This document shows, in pieces, positions 1 through 5,499 of a stretch of DNA of 5,499 nt. Made by a program: the position numbers and the translations under genes. The DNA is from Candidatus Bathyarchaeota archaeon. GTDB lineage: Archaea > Thermoproteota > Bathyarchaeia > Bathyarchaeales > SOJC01. The first letter of the stretch is position 1; every line of letters begins with the position of its first letter. The notes below the pieces were generated by a model. That model did not search any database, had not been told where the DNA came from, and saw nothing but the letters and a program-made list of their open reading frames with translations. The stretch is from the NCBI GenBank assembly GCA_030608925.1, contig JAUWDF010000064.1, positions 1-5,499 of the forward strand. Direction: 5' to 3'.

Positions 1-196
1 AGTCTTTTCAAAGCATGTTATTGACTGTGACATCGAAATCCGACCTGGAGAAGAAGTTGTTGTTTTGAATGATCACAACACTGTTCTAGCTGTGGGCAGA
101 GCTTTATTAAGTGGAGAGGAAATGAAAGCATTCAATCACGGTGCTGCTGTCCGTGTTCGATGGGGGAATGCGGAAAAAAGAGAAGAAGAAAGATGA
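1..196 (+). CDS. PUA-domain RNA-binding protein, C-terminal part only (5' end outside window)
   Basis: An open frame enters from the left edge (first full codon at 2) and ends at TGA 194-196, giving 64 visible residues. They read as the end of an archaeal PUA domain: IRPGEEVVVL, then LAVGRALLSGEEM, a short AF.HG turn and the AVRVRWG strand, followed by a charged tail (EKREEER). PUA domains bind structured RNA. In archaea this type ends archaeosine tRNA-guanine transglycosylase, its ArcS-like paralogue, and stand-alone or MCT-1-like PUA proteins. The catalytic part lies outside the window, so I cannot choose between them. NAC starts about 35 nt downstream on the same strand, which fits one transcription unit of translation-related genes. 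The PUA assignment is fairly sure; the full protein identity is open. Confidence 0.75.
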   Translation, partial: VFSKHVIDCDIEIRPGEEVVVLNDHNTVLAVGRALLSGEEMKAFNHGAAVRVRWGNAEKREEER

Positions 197-224
197 AAGA
201 TTAAGTTTATGTTCAACCCTATTT

Positions 225-230
225 GGTGTG
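225..230 (+). promoter_or_regulatory. GGTG-type ribosome binding site of NAC
   Basis: GGTGTG matches the GGTG core complementary to the archaeal 16S rRNA 3' end. It lies 3 nt before ATG 232 and 9 nt before ATG 238 (counted from GGTG), so it leaves open which of the two in-frame ATGs is used. A weak TATA-like TTTATGT at 205-211 could alternatively drive an almost leaderless NAC transcript starting near 232-238. Confidence 0.4.
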
Positions 231-231
231 A

Positions 232-597
232 ATGAAAATGCGTAAAGGTGTTAGTCCCCGAGATACTAGACGTTTGATGAAGCGTATGGGATTGAGTATG
301 GATACTATGCCAGATGTTCAGGAAGTCATCTTCAAGACCAGCACTAAAGAGATTGTTGTTGAAGAAGCAGAAGTTGCCGTCTTAGACCTCAAAGGACAAA
401 GAGTTTTTCAGGTTACGGGAGGGAAAGTTACAGAAAGGGCATTGTTCTCCGAAGAAAAACCTTTAGTGATCCCAGAAGAGGATGTAAAGCTTGTAGCGGA
501 TCAAACCGGCAGAAGTATTGAAGAAGCAACGCAAGCTTTGGAGGAAAGTGGAGGTGACTTGGCTAAGGCAATACTTCTCCTTCAGACAATGTCCTAG
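232..597 (+). CDS. nac: Nascent polypeptide-associated complex protein (archaeal NAC, alpha type)
   Basis: A 121-residue protein of normal archaeal NAC length. Archaeal NAC is a homodimer that sits near the ribosomal exit tunnel and contacts nascent chains. The basic N-terminus (RRLMKRMGL, residues 14-22) is the ribosome-contacting segment typical of the family. A NAC beta-barrel domain follows at about 28-72 (VQEVIFKTSTKEIVVEEAEV, then VFQVTGG), and a C-terminal UBA domain at about 80-119 (EEDVKLVADQTGRSIEEATQ, then ESGGDLAKAI). Two ATGs lie 6 nt apart (232 and 238); the GGTG site suits the second slightly better, giving 119 aa. It follows the PUA gene closely on the same strand. It ends with TAG 595-597, which overlaps the TAG stop of the convergent pyrI gene. 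Identification is firm; only the exact start is uncertain. Confidence 0.93.
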   Translation: MKMRKGVSPRDTRRLMKRMGLSMDTMPDVQEVIFKTSTKEIVVEEAEVAVLDLKGQRVFQVTGGKVTERALFSEEKPLVIPEEDVKLVADQTGRSIEEATQALEESGGDLAKAILLLQTMS

Positions 598-1058
598 AAT
601 TGTTTTAGAATATCTTCTTTTTCCATTAAGAAACTGCAATAGTGACATCTGATCATTAAAGGTTCTTGTGATTTCACGTAGAATTGAGTTTGAACTGGTT
701 CGTTGCTATTAGATATGCATGCTGGATTACCACATTTAACTATTCCTCGTATACTACTTGGAAGTTTTACACGTTTCTTGTCCATTACTTGATAATTACG
801 AAATATATTTATGGAAGCCCCTGGAGCAAGTAGTGCTATTTTATCAACCTCTTCAGGCTCCAGCTCCCTTCCTTCAACTTTGACGATGTCTTTAAGACCC
901 AGCTGCTTGCTGGGAACATGCATAGCGATCAACACGATCCCATTTGTTTTGCCTGTTATTCCCAGGATTTTTACTACATCCAGCGCATATCCCCCTGATA
1001 TGTGATCGATAACTGTACCGTTTCTAATTTTTGAAACAAGCAATGTTGTTTCAGTCAT
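594..1058 (-). CDS. pyrI: Aspartate carbamoyltransferase regulatory chain PyrI
   Basis: A 154-residue protein, the usual PyrI length. In the ATCase holoenzyme PyrI dimers link catalytic trimers and bind effector nucleotides, adjusting the first committed step of pyrimidine synthesis. The N-terminal allosteric domain begins VSKIRNGTVIDHI. Asp18, Lys60 and Lys94 match E. coli effector-site residues Asp19, Lys60 and Lys94, so nucleotide control is probably retained. The C-terminal zinc domain has Cys109 and Cys114 (CGNPAC) and Cys138 and Cys141 (CHYC), the same positions as in E. coli, so the PyrB-contacting zinc site is complete. ATG at 1058-1056 is the natural start for the family alignment; a weak GATGATC lies just upstream. 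Unlike the common pyrBI operon, the gene diverges from pyrB. Its TAG stop is inside the CTAG shared with NAC. Confidence 0.95.
   Translation of the reverse strand: MTETTLLVSKIRNGTVIDHISGGYALDVVKILGITGKTNGIVLIAMHVPSKQLGLKDIVKVEGRELEPEEVDKIALLAPGASINIFRNYQVMDKKRVKLPSSIRGIVKCGNPACISNSNEPVQTQFYVKSQEPLMIRCHYCSFLMEKEDILKQF
618..622 (+). terminator. Possible oligo-T terminator of the NAC transcript
   Basis: A run of five T, within CTTCTTTTTCC, lies about 20 nt after the NAC stop. Archaeal RNA polymerase often terminates at such runs. The run is inside the 3' end of pyrI on the opposite strand, so NAC termination would occur within a convergent gene. This rests on sequence alone. Confidence 0.22.
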
Positions 1059-1104
1059 CTGATCATCTCAATTTGACTTTGAAACAGAATCATCAAAGGA
1101 AGGC

Positions 1105-1120
1105 TATATTATTTTTCCCC
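1105..1120 (-). promoter_or_regulatory. Candidate BRE/TATA promoter of pyrI
   Basis: On the minus strand GGGGAAAAA (1120-1112) is followed by TAATATA (1111-1105), a good match to an archaeal purine-rich BRE plus TATA box. A start site about 26 nt downstream, near 1082, would give a leader of about 24 nt before the pyrI ATG at 1058. Read on the plus strand the same AT block is TATATTA, so it could also contribute to pyrB. Confidence 0.4.
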
Positions 1121-1132
1121 CATCACTATTAA

Positions 1133-2107
<975 letters not shown>

Positions 2108-2129
2108 AATAATTAGCTTTCTCTTCTCA

Positions 2130-2147
2130 CAAGTATTTTTACACTTG
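2130..2147. terminator. Hairpin with T-run between convergent pyrB and the NrdD-like gene
   Basis: CAAGTATTTTTACACTTG forms a short stem (CAAGT with ACTTG, extendable by a wobble and one more pair) around an A/T loop containing T5 at 2136-2140. It sits in the 45-bp gap between the two converging stop codons. It may mark transcript ends for one or both genes, but the stem is short, so this is tentative. Confidence 0.25.
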
Positions 2148-2152
2148 CCCGA

Positions 2153-4258
2153 TTATTGGAAATGCGACAAGGGCGTTGTTTTTGTAGATCCACAATTTGG
2201 ACATTTCGACTTAGCTCCTTTGAAACCTGTCTTACAACTTTGACAATGCCTGAATAGAAGGTTGTAGGCGAAGAAACCGATTTTCCTTGCGACTAGTTCT
2301 TTGGTTTTAGCCAGTAATTGCTCACCTGAAAGTTGGCTGTTTTCGATTCCCAGAAGAGTAAGATGACCACCAGGGGTCAACTGATGTAATTGCTCTTCTA
2401 GGTCAAGTTGGCTTTTTTCCTGTACGTAGAACCTGCTTATGTCTGAGTAGAAAGGATTCGCTTTCAATCCTTGTGTCTTCACGATACTCCATCCATATTT
2501 CTCTACATCTAGTCTAGCGAATCTTCTGGTGGCTGTTATGGATGGCACAATGGCTGTTGTAAGTCGATTTCGAGGTTTTTTCGCGTGCTTCTTCGAGTAC
2601 TTGTAGATGTATTTAACGACTTTTTCCTTCAAGGAGGAAACTTTGTCTTGATCCTGGGCGTCTTTCTCACCCAACAATACCTGCACCGATTCATCGAGTC
2701 CTATCGTGGCTATTGTCCTTGTGGCATTCTCAGAACGGAAATAACAGGTTCCATTCACCTTATGTGATAGAGAAGGTAAAAGATTCCTATCTATTCGCTT
2801 CTTTATGGCTTTATATTTGATTTCTAAAGCTTGTTTGGCCATTTCAAGCAGATTATCTAGCAGTTCAAAGAACTTGTCTTCGTTCCCGTCTGCATCAAAG
2901 GAAGCTCTAGGTAGATTGATGAAAACTGTGTCTAAGTTCCCAGTTCGTTGAACGTCCAGTTCCCAATCTCCCAGCCAGTCATCAGCAAACCTTGAACCCG
3001 AAGCTGTATAAGTGGCGTTGACTGTATTTTCTGACCACAAGTTGGCAATATATACCATAGGGCTTATAGCTGCAAGTCTGTGCAACTCATAAAGCAAAGA
3101 TTCATTTTCATCTCGTAGGGATCTAGGCCTGCATTTCATGACGATTTTTGGGTTCCGAATAGGTTTCTTCTGATTCTCTTCAGCAATTGTTTCAATTAGA
3201 AGGAACGCAAGATTATGAGCTTCTTGAGGGTGTGAGATGCTCTTCTCCATCAAAGATTCGAGAGTAATTGTAGTAGGTGTTGCAGTCCTTTGGTTTAAAT
3301 CATTGATAAAAAGACGTAGCAGCTTTTTGATTTTTTGGGGATTTGCAGCATGGGTGAAAGGAGCCAGATATACGTTGAAATCATCTACTATTTGCTGCCC
3401 CATCATTTCCATTGCCGTATTTCGTATGATGTTTACCACAAGATTGAGAGCGGCTTCAAGGGTTCTTGGTTTGTTTTCCTCGTGGGTGGAAGAGAGGTTG
3501 TGAACGATTTCATTTGGCTTCAATATCCACTGTCCGAGGTTGCTAATGTGTAGATTGCCGCTGAGGTAAGCATCTGAAAGATTTCGAGGAAGTACGCTCA
3601 GTAATGTGTATTCTTCCATGACTGCGTTGCCGGCAGTTCTAAGAACACTTTCTCCGTTAGGTATTGGTGTGTTAATTAGTTGCGTAACCTCATTAACGGG
3701 CAAACCTAATCGTGTGAGGTTGTGCCGATATTCTTCGTAATGCTTCTCTAGAAGGATCGAATTGACGATCTCTCGGATTAAAGGAGCTGTGATGTATTTA
3801 GTTTTGAACTGCTGTAGTCTCTTCTCAGTTTCACGTGCAACTTTCTGGGCAATGTCTGTAGGTACGTTAGCTTCGTTAATTAAGGATCTCATGATCTTAT
3901 TTCTATCAAATTCCTCAATGGAGAGGTGCGATGTCCGCACGAGCATTTTTCTTCTCTTATGGGTTCGTTCATCTATCTCGTCTGTGATTTCAATGACGCG
4001 TTGACCAAGATTTGTCAATCGATATTTCTTGGTTTCTACATCAGGTTCAATAAGATCTGCATTTAAAAGAGACTTCAGGTGATAGGCAAATCGCCCAGCG
4101 TCTCGGGTAACGTCAAGTTTCAAGGAATTCATCATTTCGGTATAAGATAACGACCCCTTTTCTAAGAGAAGGTTCAGCGTTTGGATCCTTATACGAGCTG
4201 ATAGTGCCTTCAAGACTAGTAAGCCAGCTTTGTGAATGCCAGATCTAGTCCTAGACAT
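2153..4258 (-). CDS. wHTH/ATP-cone protein with degenerate class III (NrdD-like) ribonucleotide reductase body and zinc ribbon
   Basis: 701 residues from ATG 4258. Domains: ArsR-like winged helix about 12-91 (ALSARIRIQTL, GRFAYHLKSLL, YRLTNLG); ATP-cone about 105-192 (VRTSHLSIEEFDRNKI, ITAPLIREIVNSI), the dATP/ATP-sensing module of reductases and NrdR; NrdD-like body about 208-665; and C-terminal zinc ribbon Cys672, Cys675, Cys686, Cys689. Active NrdD enzymes have an HIHDLD-type motif followed by a Cys-containing RPNC segment. Here these read LHISNLG (237-243) and KPNEIVHNL, with no Cys. NrdD also needs a C-terminal RVCGY-like glycyl radical loop after the ribbon, but this protein stops 12 residues after Cys689. 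The other body cysteines are only Cys376 and Cys505. No NrdG activase is in view. I infer a non-catalytic, nucleotide-sensing DNA-binding regulator. The frame stays open upstream past 4258 but runs antisense into the tRNA; ATG 4258 is the only standard start between tRNA and winged helix. Confidence 0.82.
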   Translation of the reverse strand: MSRTRSGIHKAGLLVLKALSARIRIQTLNLLLEKGSLSYTEMMNSLKLDVTRDAGRFAYHLKSLLNADLIEPDVETKKYRLTNLGQRVIEITDEIDERTHKRRKMLVRTSHLSIEEFDRNKIMRSLINEANVPTDIAQKVARETEKRLQQFKTKYITAPLIREIVNSILLEKHYEEYRHNLTRLGLPVNEVTQLINTPIPNGESVLRTAGNAVMEEYTLLSVLPRNLSDAYLSGNLHISNLGQWILKPNEIVHNLSSTHEENKPRTLEAALNLVVNIIRNTAMEMMGQQIVDDFNVYLAPFTHAANPQKIKKLLRLFINDLNQRTATPTTITLESLMEKSISHPQEAHNLAFLLIETIAEENQKKPIRNPKIVMKCRPRSLRDENESLLYELHRLAAISPMVYIANLWSENTVNATYTASGSRFADDWLGDWELDVQRTGNLDTVFINLPRASFDADGNEDKFFELLDNLLEMAKQALEIKYKAIKKRIDRNLLPSLSHKVNGTCYFRSENATRTIATIGLDESVQVLLGEKDAQDQDKVSSLKEKVVKYIYKYSKKHAKKPRNRLTTAIVPSITATRRFARLDVEKYGWSIVKTQGLKANPFYSDISRFYVQEKSQLDLEEQLHQLTPGGHLTLLGIENSQLSGEQLLAKTKELVARKIGFFAYNLLFRHCQSCKTGFKGAKSKCPNCGSTKTTPLSHFQ

Positions 4259-4301
4259 ATTGTTGCACGTTCCGGTAGCTATTTTCTTAGGGCTTGCTAA
4301 G

Positions 4302-4307
4302 TTTAAA
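4302..4307 (-). promoter_or_regulatory. Candidate TATA box of the NrdD-like gene
   Basis: TTTAAA, in minus-strand context CCTTTAAACTT, is centred about 46 nt before ATG 4258. Initiation near 4279 would leave a leader of about 20 nt. No clear BRE and no GGTG-type site are seen. The placement supports the short start at 4258 over a start further upstream. Confidence 0.33.
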
Positions 4308-4388
4308 GGTTGAGGGGAACGAAAAACCTGTAATCTCTCATTATTTCCTAATGTGGTAATAATTTCATCAATATCGTACGCGCAATCC

Positions 4389-4395
4389 TTTAATT
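4389..4395 (+). promoter_or_regulatory. Candidate TATA box of tRNA-Leu
   Basis: TTTAATT is centred about 32 nt before the first base of the tRNA, which would put transcription start near 4418 with a few leader bases for RNase P to remove. It lies in the roughly 165-bp gap shared with the divergent NrdD-like gene. Confidence 0.3.
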
Positions 4396-4423
4396 GGTAG
4401 CCTACAATTTTCTGCAGGTAATA

Positions 4424-4520
4424 GCGGCGGTAGCCAAGCCAGGTCAAAAGCTTGACCAAAGGCGAAGGACTCAAGATCCTTTCCCGTAGGGGTTCGCTGG
4501 TTCAAATCCGGCCCGCCGCA
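4424..4520 (+). tRNA. tRNA-Leu (anticodon CAA) with 12-nt D-loop insertion
   Basis: A complete type II tRNA reading UUG codons. The acceptor stem GCGGCGG (4424-4430) pairs perfectly with CCGCCGC (4513-4519), and the discriminator is A4520. D-stem GCC (4433-4435) pairs with GGC (4461-4463). Anticodon stem AAGGA (4465-4469) pairs with TCCTT (4477-4481) around loop CTCAAGA, with T33 at 4471 and anticodon CAA at 4472-4474. A long variable arm occupies 4482-4495 (CCC/GGG stem). The T-stem GCTGG pairs with CCGGC, including one T-G pair, around TTCAAAT. T8, A14, G15-C48 and G18G19 are present. CCA is not encoded (CCT follows). The gene is 97 nt; removing 12 nt from the D-loop gives a normal 85-nt tRNA-Leu. 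Identity is sure; the insertion is discussed separately. Confidence 0.95.
4448..4459 (+). other. Probable 12-nt archaeal tRNA intron in the D-loop
   Basis: A normal D-arm needs GGTCAAAGGC after A17a, but the DNA has 12 extra bases between GGTC and GGC. GGTC (4442-4445) can pair with GACC (4454-4457), with AAA following each strand. This resembles a relaxed bulge-helix-loop splice motif. Cutting after the second A of each AAA, as the archaeal splicing endonuclease does in 3-nt bulges, removes AAGCTTGACCAA and rebuilds the expected D-loop (junction between positions 21 and 22). Because of repeated bases, shifts of a few nt give the same mature tRNA. Unspliced, G18 and G19 would be locked in a hairpin. 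This is inferred from structure only. Confidence 0.65.
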
Positions 4521-4573
4521 CCTTTGAAAATATTCCCCCTGGTTGAGTGCGTTTAGAAGCAAGCTACACAATA

Positions 4574-4578
4574 TTTTT
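4574..4578 (+). terminator. Possible oligo-T terminator of tRNA-Leu
   Basis: Five T, within AATATTTTTAG, lie about 54 nt beyond the tRNA 3' end. It is the first T5 run on this strand after the tRNA. Support is sequence composition only. Confidence 0.25.
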
Positions 4579-4648
4579 AGTTCAAAAGATCGTGCTAAAT
4601 TGCTCACGCGTAATTAAAACTATCCTTTAATCAAACATTATCCAACTG

Positions 4649-4654
4649 AAAAAA
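4649..4654 (-). terminator. Possible oligo-T terminator of the proteasome beta gene
   Basis: On the minus strand there is a run of six T (CGTTTTTTCAG) about 77 nt past the TGA stop of the proteasome gene. It is the longest T-run in the gap, and archaeal termination at such runs is common. Confidence 0.3.
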
Positions 4655-4730
4655 CGAATCTTAAGTAGTTTTGTTAGTGAATTAATAAGTCTAGATTCAG
4701 ATTTCGATTGTAGTCTGGATTGTCAATGGC

Positions 4731-5360
4731 TCACAGCTTTACTGTTTCTTCGATTACCCCTTCTTTTGTGATTATCAACAGATCCATACCATTACCACTC
4801 CTGGAATCACGGCTGATGGCTGATTTGATTGTTCGAATAACCATTTCTTTGGCGTCTTGTAGACTCATGTTTTCTTGATAGTTTTCTTCTAGTACACCTA
4901 CAGCGATCTCTGCGCCCGTACCAACAGCTGCGTATTTGTCTGGAATTAAAGATCCCAGGATATCAAGAACAAAGATTGAGGGTCCTTCGTCATCTACACC
5001 ACCGATGATTGTTTGTGTTATCAATGGGAATAATCGTCTGCCAAAAAGAAGGTTTGACATGACTTTTGCAGCTGATCGGACTGATATTTTTCGGTTTATA
5101 TCTAATTCATATAGGTTGGCACGAGCCTCAACCTCTCTCACCAGGATCTGCATGTCAGAAACAAGTCCTGCGCATGCTGCGCCTACATGGTCTGTAATTT
5201 TGAAAACTTTCTTTCCGGCTTTGCTTGTTACGAAATAGCCGTATGTAATACGTTTTTCAGAGGCAAGAATCACGCCATCAGAGAAAATTAATCCAAGAGT
5301 CGTAGCCCCTGGCATTGCGAAGTATGGATGCTGTTGACCTTGCTCTACCAAATTATTCAT
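4731..5360 (-). CDS. psmB: Proteasome beta subunit, nucleophile-less (Thr1 replaced by Ala)
   Basis: A 209-residue 20S proteasome beta subunit from ATG 5360 (218 from GTG 5387). Beta rings form the proteolytic chamber. In active subunits a propeptide is cut before Thr1 in a G-TTT-x-G context. Here the site reads PGATTLG, so Ala19 takes the Thr1 position. Other active-site residues remain: Glu35 (position 17), Lys51 (33, in AGKKVF), Asp185 (166) and Ser188 (169, in RDSRSG); Ser129 is Thr148. The body aligns end to end with archaeal beta subunits (CAGLVSDMQ, SNLLFGRRLFP, GSLIPDKYAAVGTG). I infer a structural, non-proteolytic subunit working with an active paralogue elsewhere, as in the two-beta proteasomes of TACK archaea such as Sulfolobus. 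The TATA box near 5400 fits ATG 5360 better than GTG 5387; ATG 5315 is a third option. TGA stop at 4733-4731. Confidence 0.9.
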   Translation of the reverse strand: MNNLVEQGQQHPYFAMPGATTLGLIFSDGVILASEKRITYGYFVTSKAGKKVFKITDHVGAACAGLVSDMQILVREVEARANLYELDINRKISVRSAAKVMSNLLFGRRLFPLITQTIIGGVDDEGPSIFVLDILGSLIPDKYAAVGTGAEIAVGVLEENYQENMSLQDAKEMVIRTIKSAISRDSRSGNGMDLLIITKEGVIEETVKL

Positions 5361-5381
5361 CCTTCTTAAAGTTGATTGGAT

Positions 5382-5499
5382 ATGCACCGCCCCGCATTTA
5401 AACTTAATGCGCTTTCGATTTCTGATGTAAATGCTACCCTTGAAGTAATTAGCAAGTACGATGGTGAAAATTTAAACCCAGCAAATACCAAGTTATGGG
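5382..5499 (+). CDS. Probable start of an unrecognised gene, cut by the window end
   Basis: From ATG 5382 a frame stays open to the window end, 39 residues so far: hydrophilic, beginning MHRPAFKLNALSISD and continuing with TLEVISKYDGENLNP. Codons from about 5409 on look like real coding DNA (many purine-first, pyrimidine-last codons), and the residue mix is that of a soluble protein; the antisense frame over the same bases reads as a less natural, Ser- and hydrophobic-rich peptide. No other ATG, GTG or TTG is available in frame. The start would lie 22 nt from the divergent psmB ATG 5360, or overlap psmB if that gene starts at GTG 5387. AAATTATT at 5350-5357 is placed right for a leaderless transcript starting near 5380. 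I do not recognise the family. Confidence 0.4.
   Translation, partial: MHRPAFKLNALSISDVNATLEVISKYDGENLNPANTKLW
5393..5411 (-). promoter_or_regulatory. Candidate TATA box of psmB inside a 6-bp inverted repeat
   Basis: CGCATT (5393-5398) and AATGCG (5406-5411) are perfect inverted copies with a 7-nt spacer. TTTAAA (5397-5402) overlaps the left arm and spacer and lies about 40 nt before ATG 5360. Initiation near 5374 would leave a leader of about 14 nt. A repeat over a TATA box could be a repressor site, but it is short and may be chance. Confidence 0.33.

Larger units (their letters stand above)
4521..4730. other. Non-coding gap between tRNA-Leu and the proteasome gene
   Basis: This 210-bp AT-rich stretch holds the tRNA 3' trailer and the end of the proteasome transcript. 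I see no convincing reading frame, no second tRNA and no box C/D pair with usable spacing. The only recognisable elements are oligo-T runs on each strand, listed separately. Confidence 0.6.

Noticed and set aside
811..1005. Plus-strand frame opposite pyrI
   Set aside because: Serine-rich translation of the antisense of a firmly identified pyrI.
2108..2152. A glycyl radical loop hidden in another frame after the NrdD-like stop
   Set aside because: I translated the minus strand beyond the stop in other frames and saw no CGY-type motif; the short gap before pyrB leaves no room for a loop.
2585..4004. Plus-strand frames of 60-88 codons opposite the NrdD-like gene
   Set aside because: They lack family features and lie opposite a long conserved gene; they are shadows of its codon usage.
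4259..4474. Extension of the NrdD-like frame by 72 residues to ATG 4474
   Set aside because: It would run antisense through half of a well-formed tRNA-Leu. The added residues belong to no domain, and ATG 4258 sits just before the winged helix with a suitable TATA box.
4368..4607. Minus-strand frame of 79 codons over the tRNA
   Set aside because: It is the antisense of the tRNA and its flanks, with no recognisable protein features.
4521..4730. Box C/D guide RNA in the intergenic gap
   Set aside because: CTGA-like boxes occur, but I found no RTGATGA box at suitable spacing on either strand.
4936..5238. Plus-strand frame of 100 codons opposite psmB
   Set aside because: Antisense of the conserved beta-subunit core, with no motif of its own.

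Overview
The window is archaeal. Supporting signs are a NAC homologue (nascent polypeptide-associated complex), an ATCase with a separate zinc-binding regulatory chain, a 20S proteasome beta subunit, GGTG-type ribosome binding sites, TATA-like boxes about 20-35 nt ahead of starts, and a tRNA without an encoded CCA that appears to carry a small splice insertion. The beta subunit resembles the second, nucleophile-less beta paralogue I associate with TACK archaea. That and the wHTH/ATP-cone/NrdD-like protein make a Bathyarchaeia-like or related TACK lineage the best guess; this placement is inference. The DNA is AT-rich and genes are densely packed on both strands.

Layout: (1) 1-597, plus strand: the C-terminal end of a PUA-domain protein, then NAC. 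(2) 594-2107: pyrI (minus) and pyrB (plus), the two chains of aspartate carbamoyltransferase, divergently transcribed from a 128-bp gap. pyrI meets NAC tail to tail, and their TAG stops share one CTAG. (3) 2153-4258, minus: a 701-aa protein with an ArsR-like winged helix, an ATP-cone and an anaerobic-ribonucleotide-reductase-like body with a zinc ribbon. It ends before a glycyl-radical loop and lacks the expected catalytic cysteine. (4) 4424-4520, plus: tRNA-Leu(CAA) with a 12-nt insertion in the D-loop, probably an intron. (5) 4521-4730: non-coding gap. (6) 4731-5360, minus: proteasome beta subunit with Ala in place of the catalytic Thr1. (7) 5382-5499, plus: probable start of an unrecognised gene running off the window.

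Working together: PyrB and PyrI form the allosteric ATCase of pyrimidine synthesis, and the residues for carbamoyl phosphate binding, zinc and effector nucleotides are visible. The NrdD-like protein looks like a nucleotide-sensing DNA-binding regulator rather than a working reductase; its position next to pyrB suggests a link to nucleotide metabolism but does not prove one. The PUA protein, NAC, tRNA-Leu and proteasome subunit belong to translation and protein quality control. The two observations most worth a second look are the degenerate NrdD-type regulator and the D-loop intron of the tRNA.
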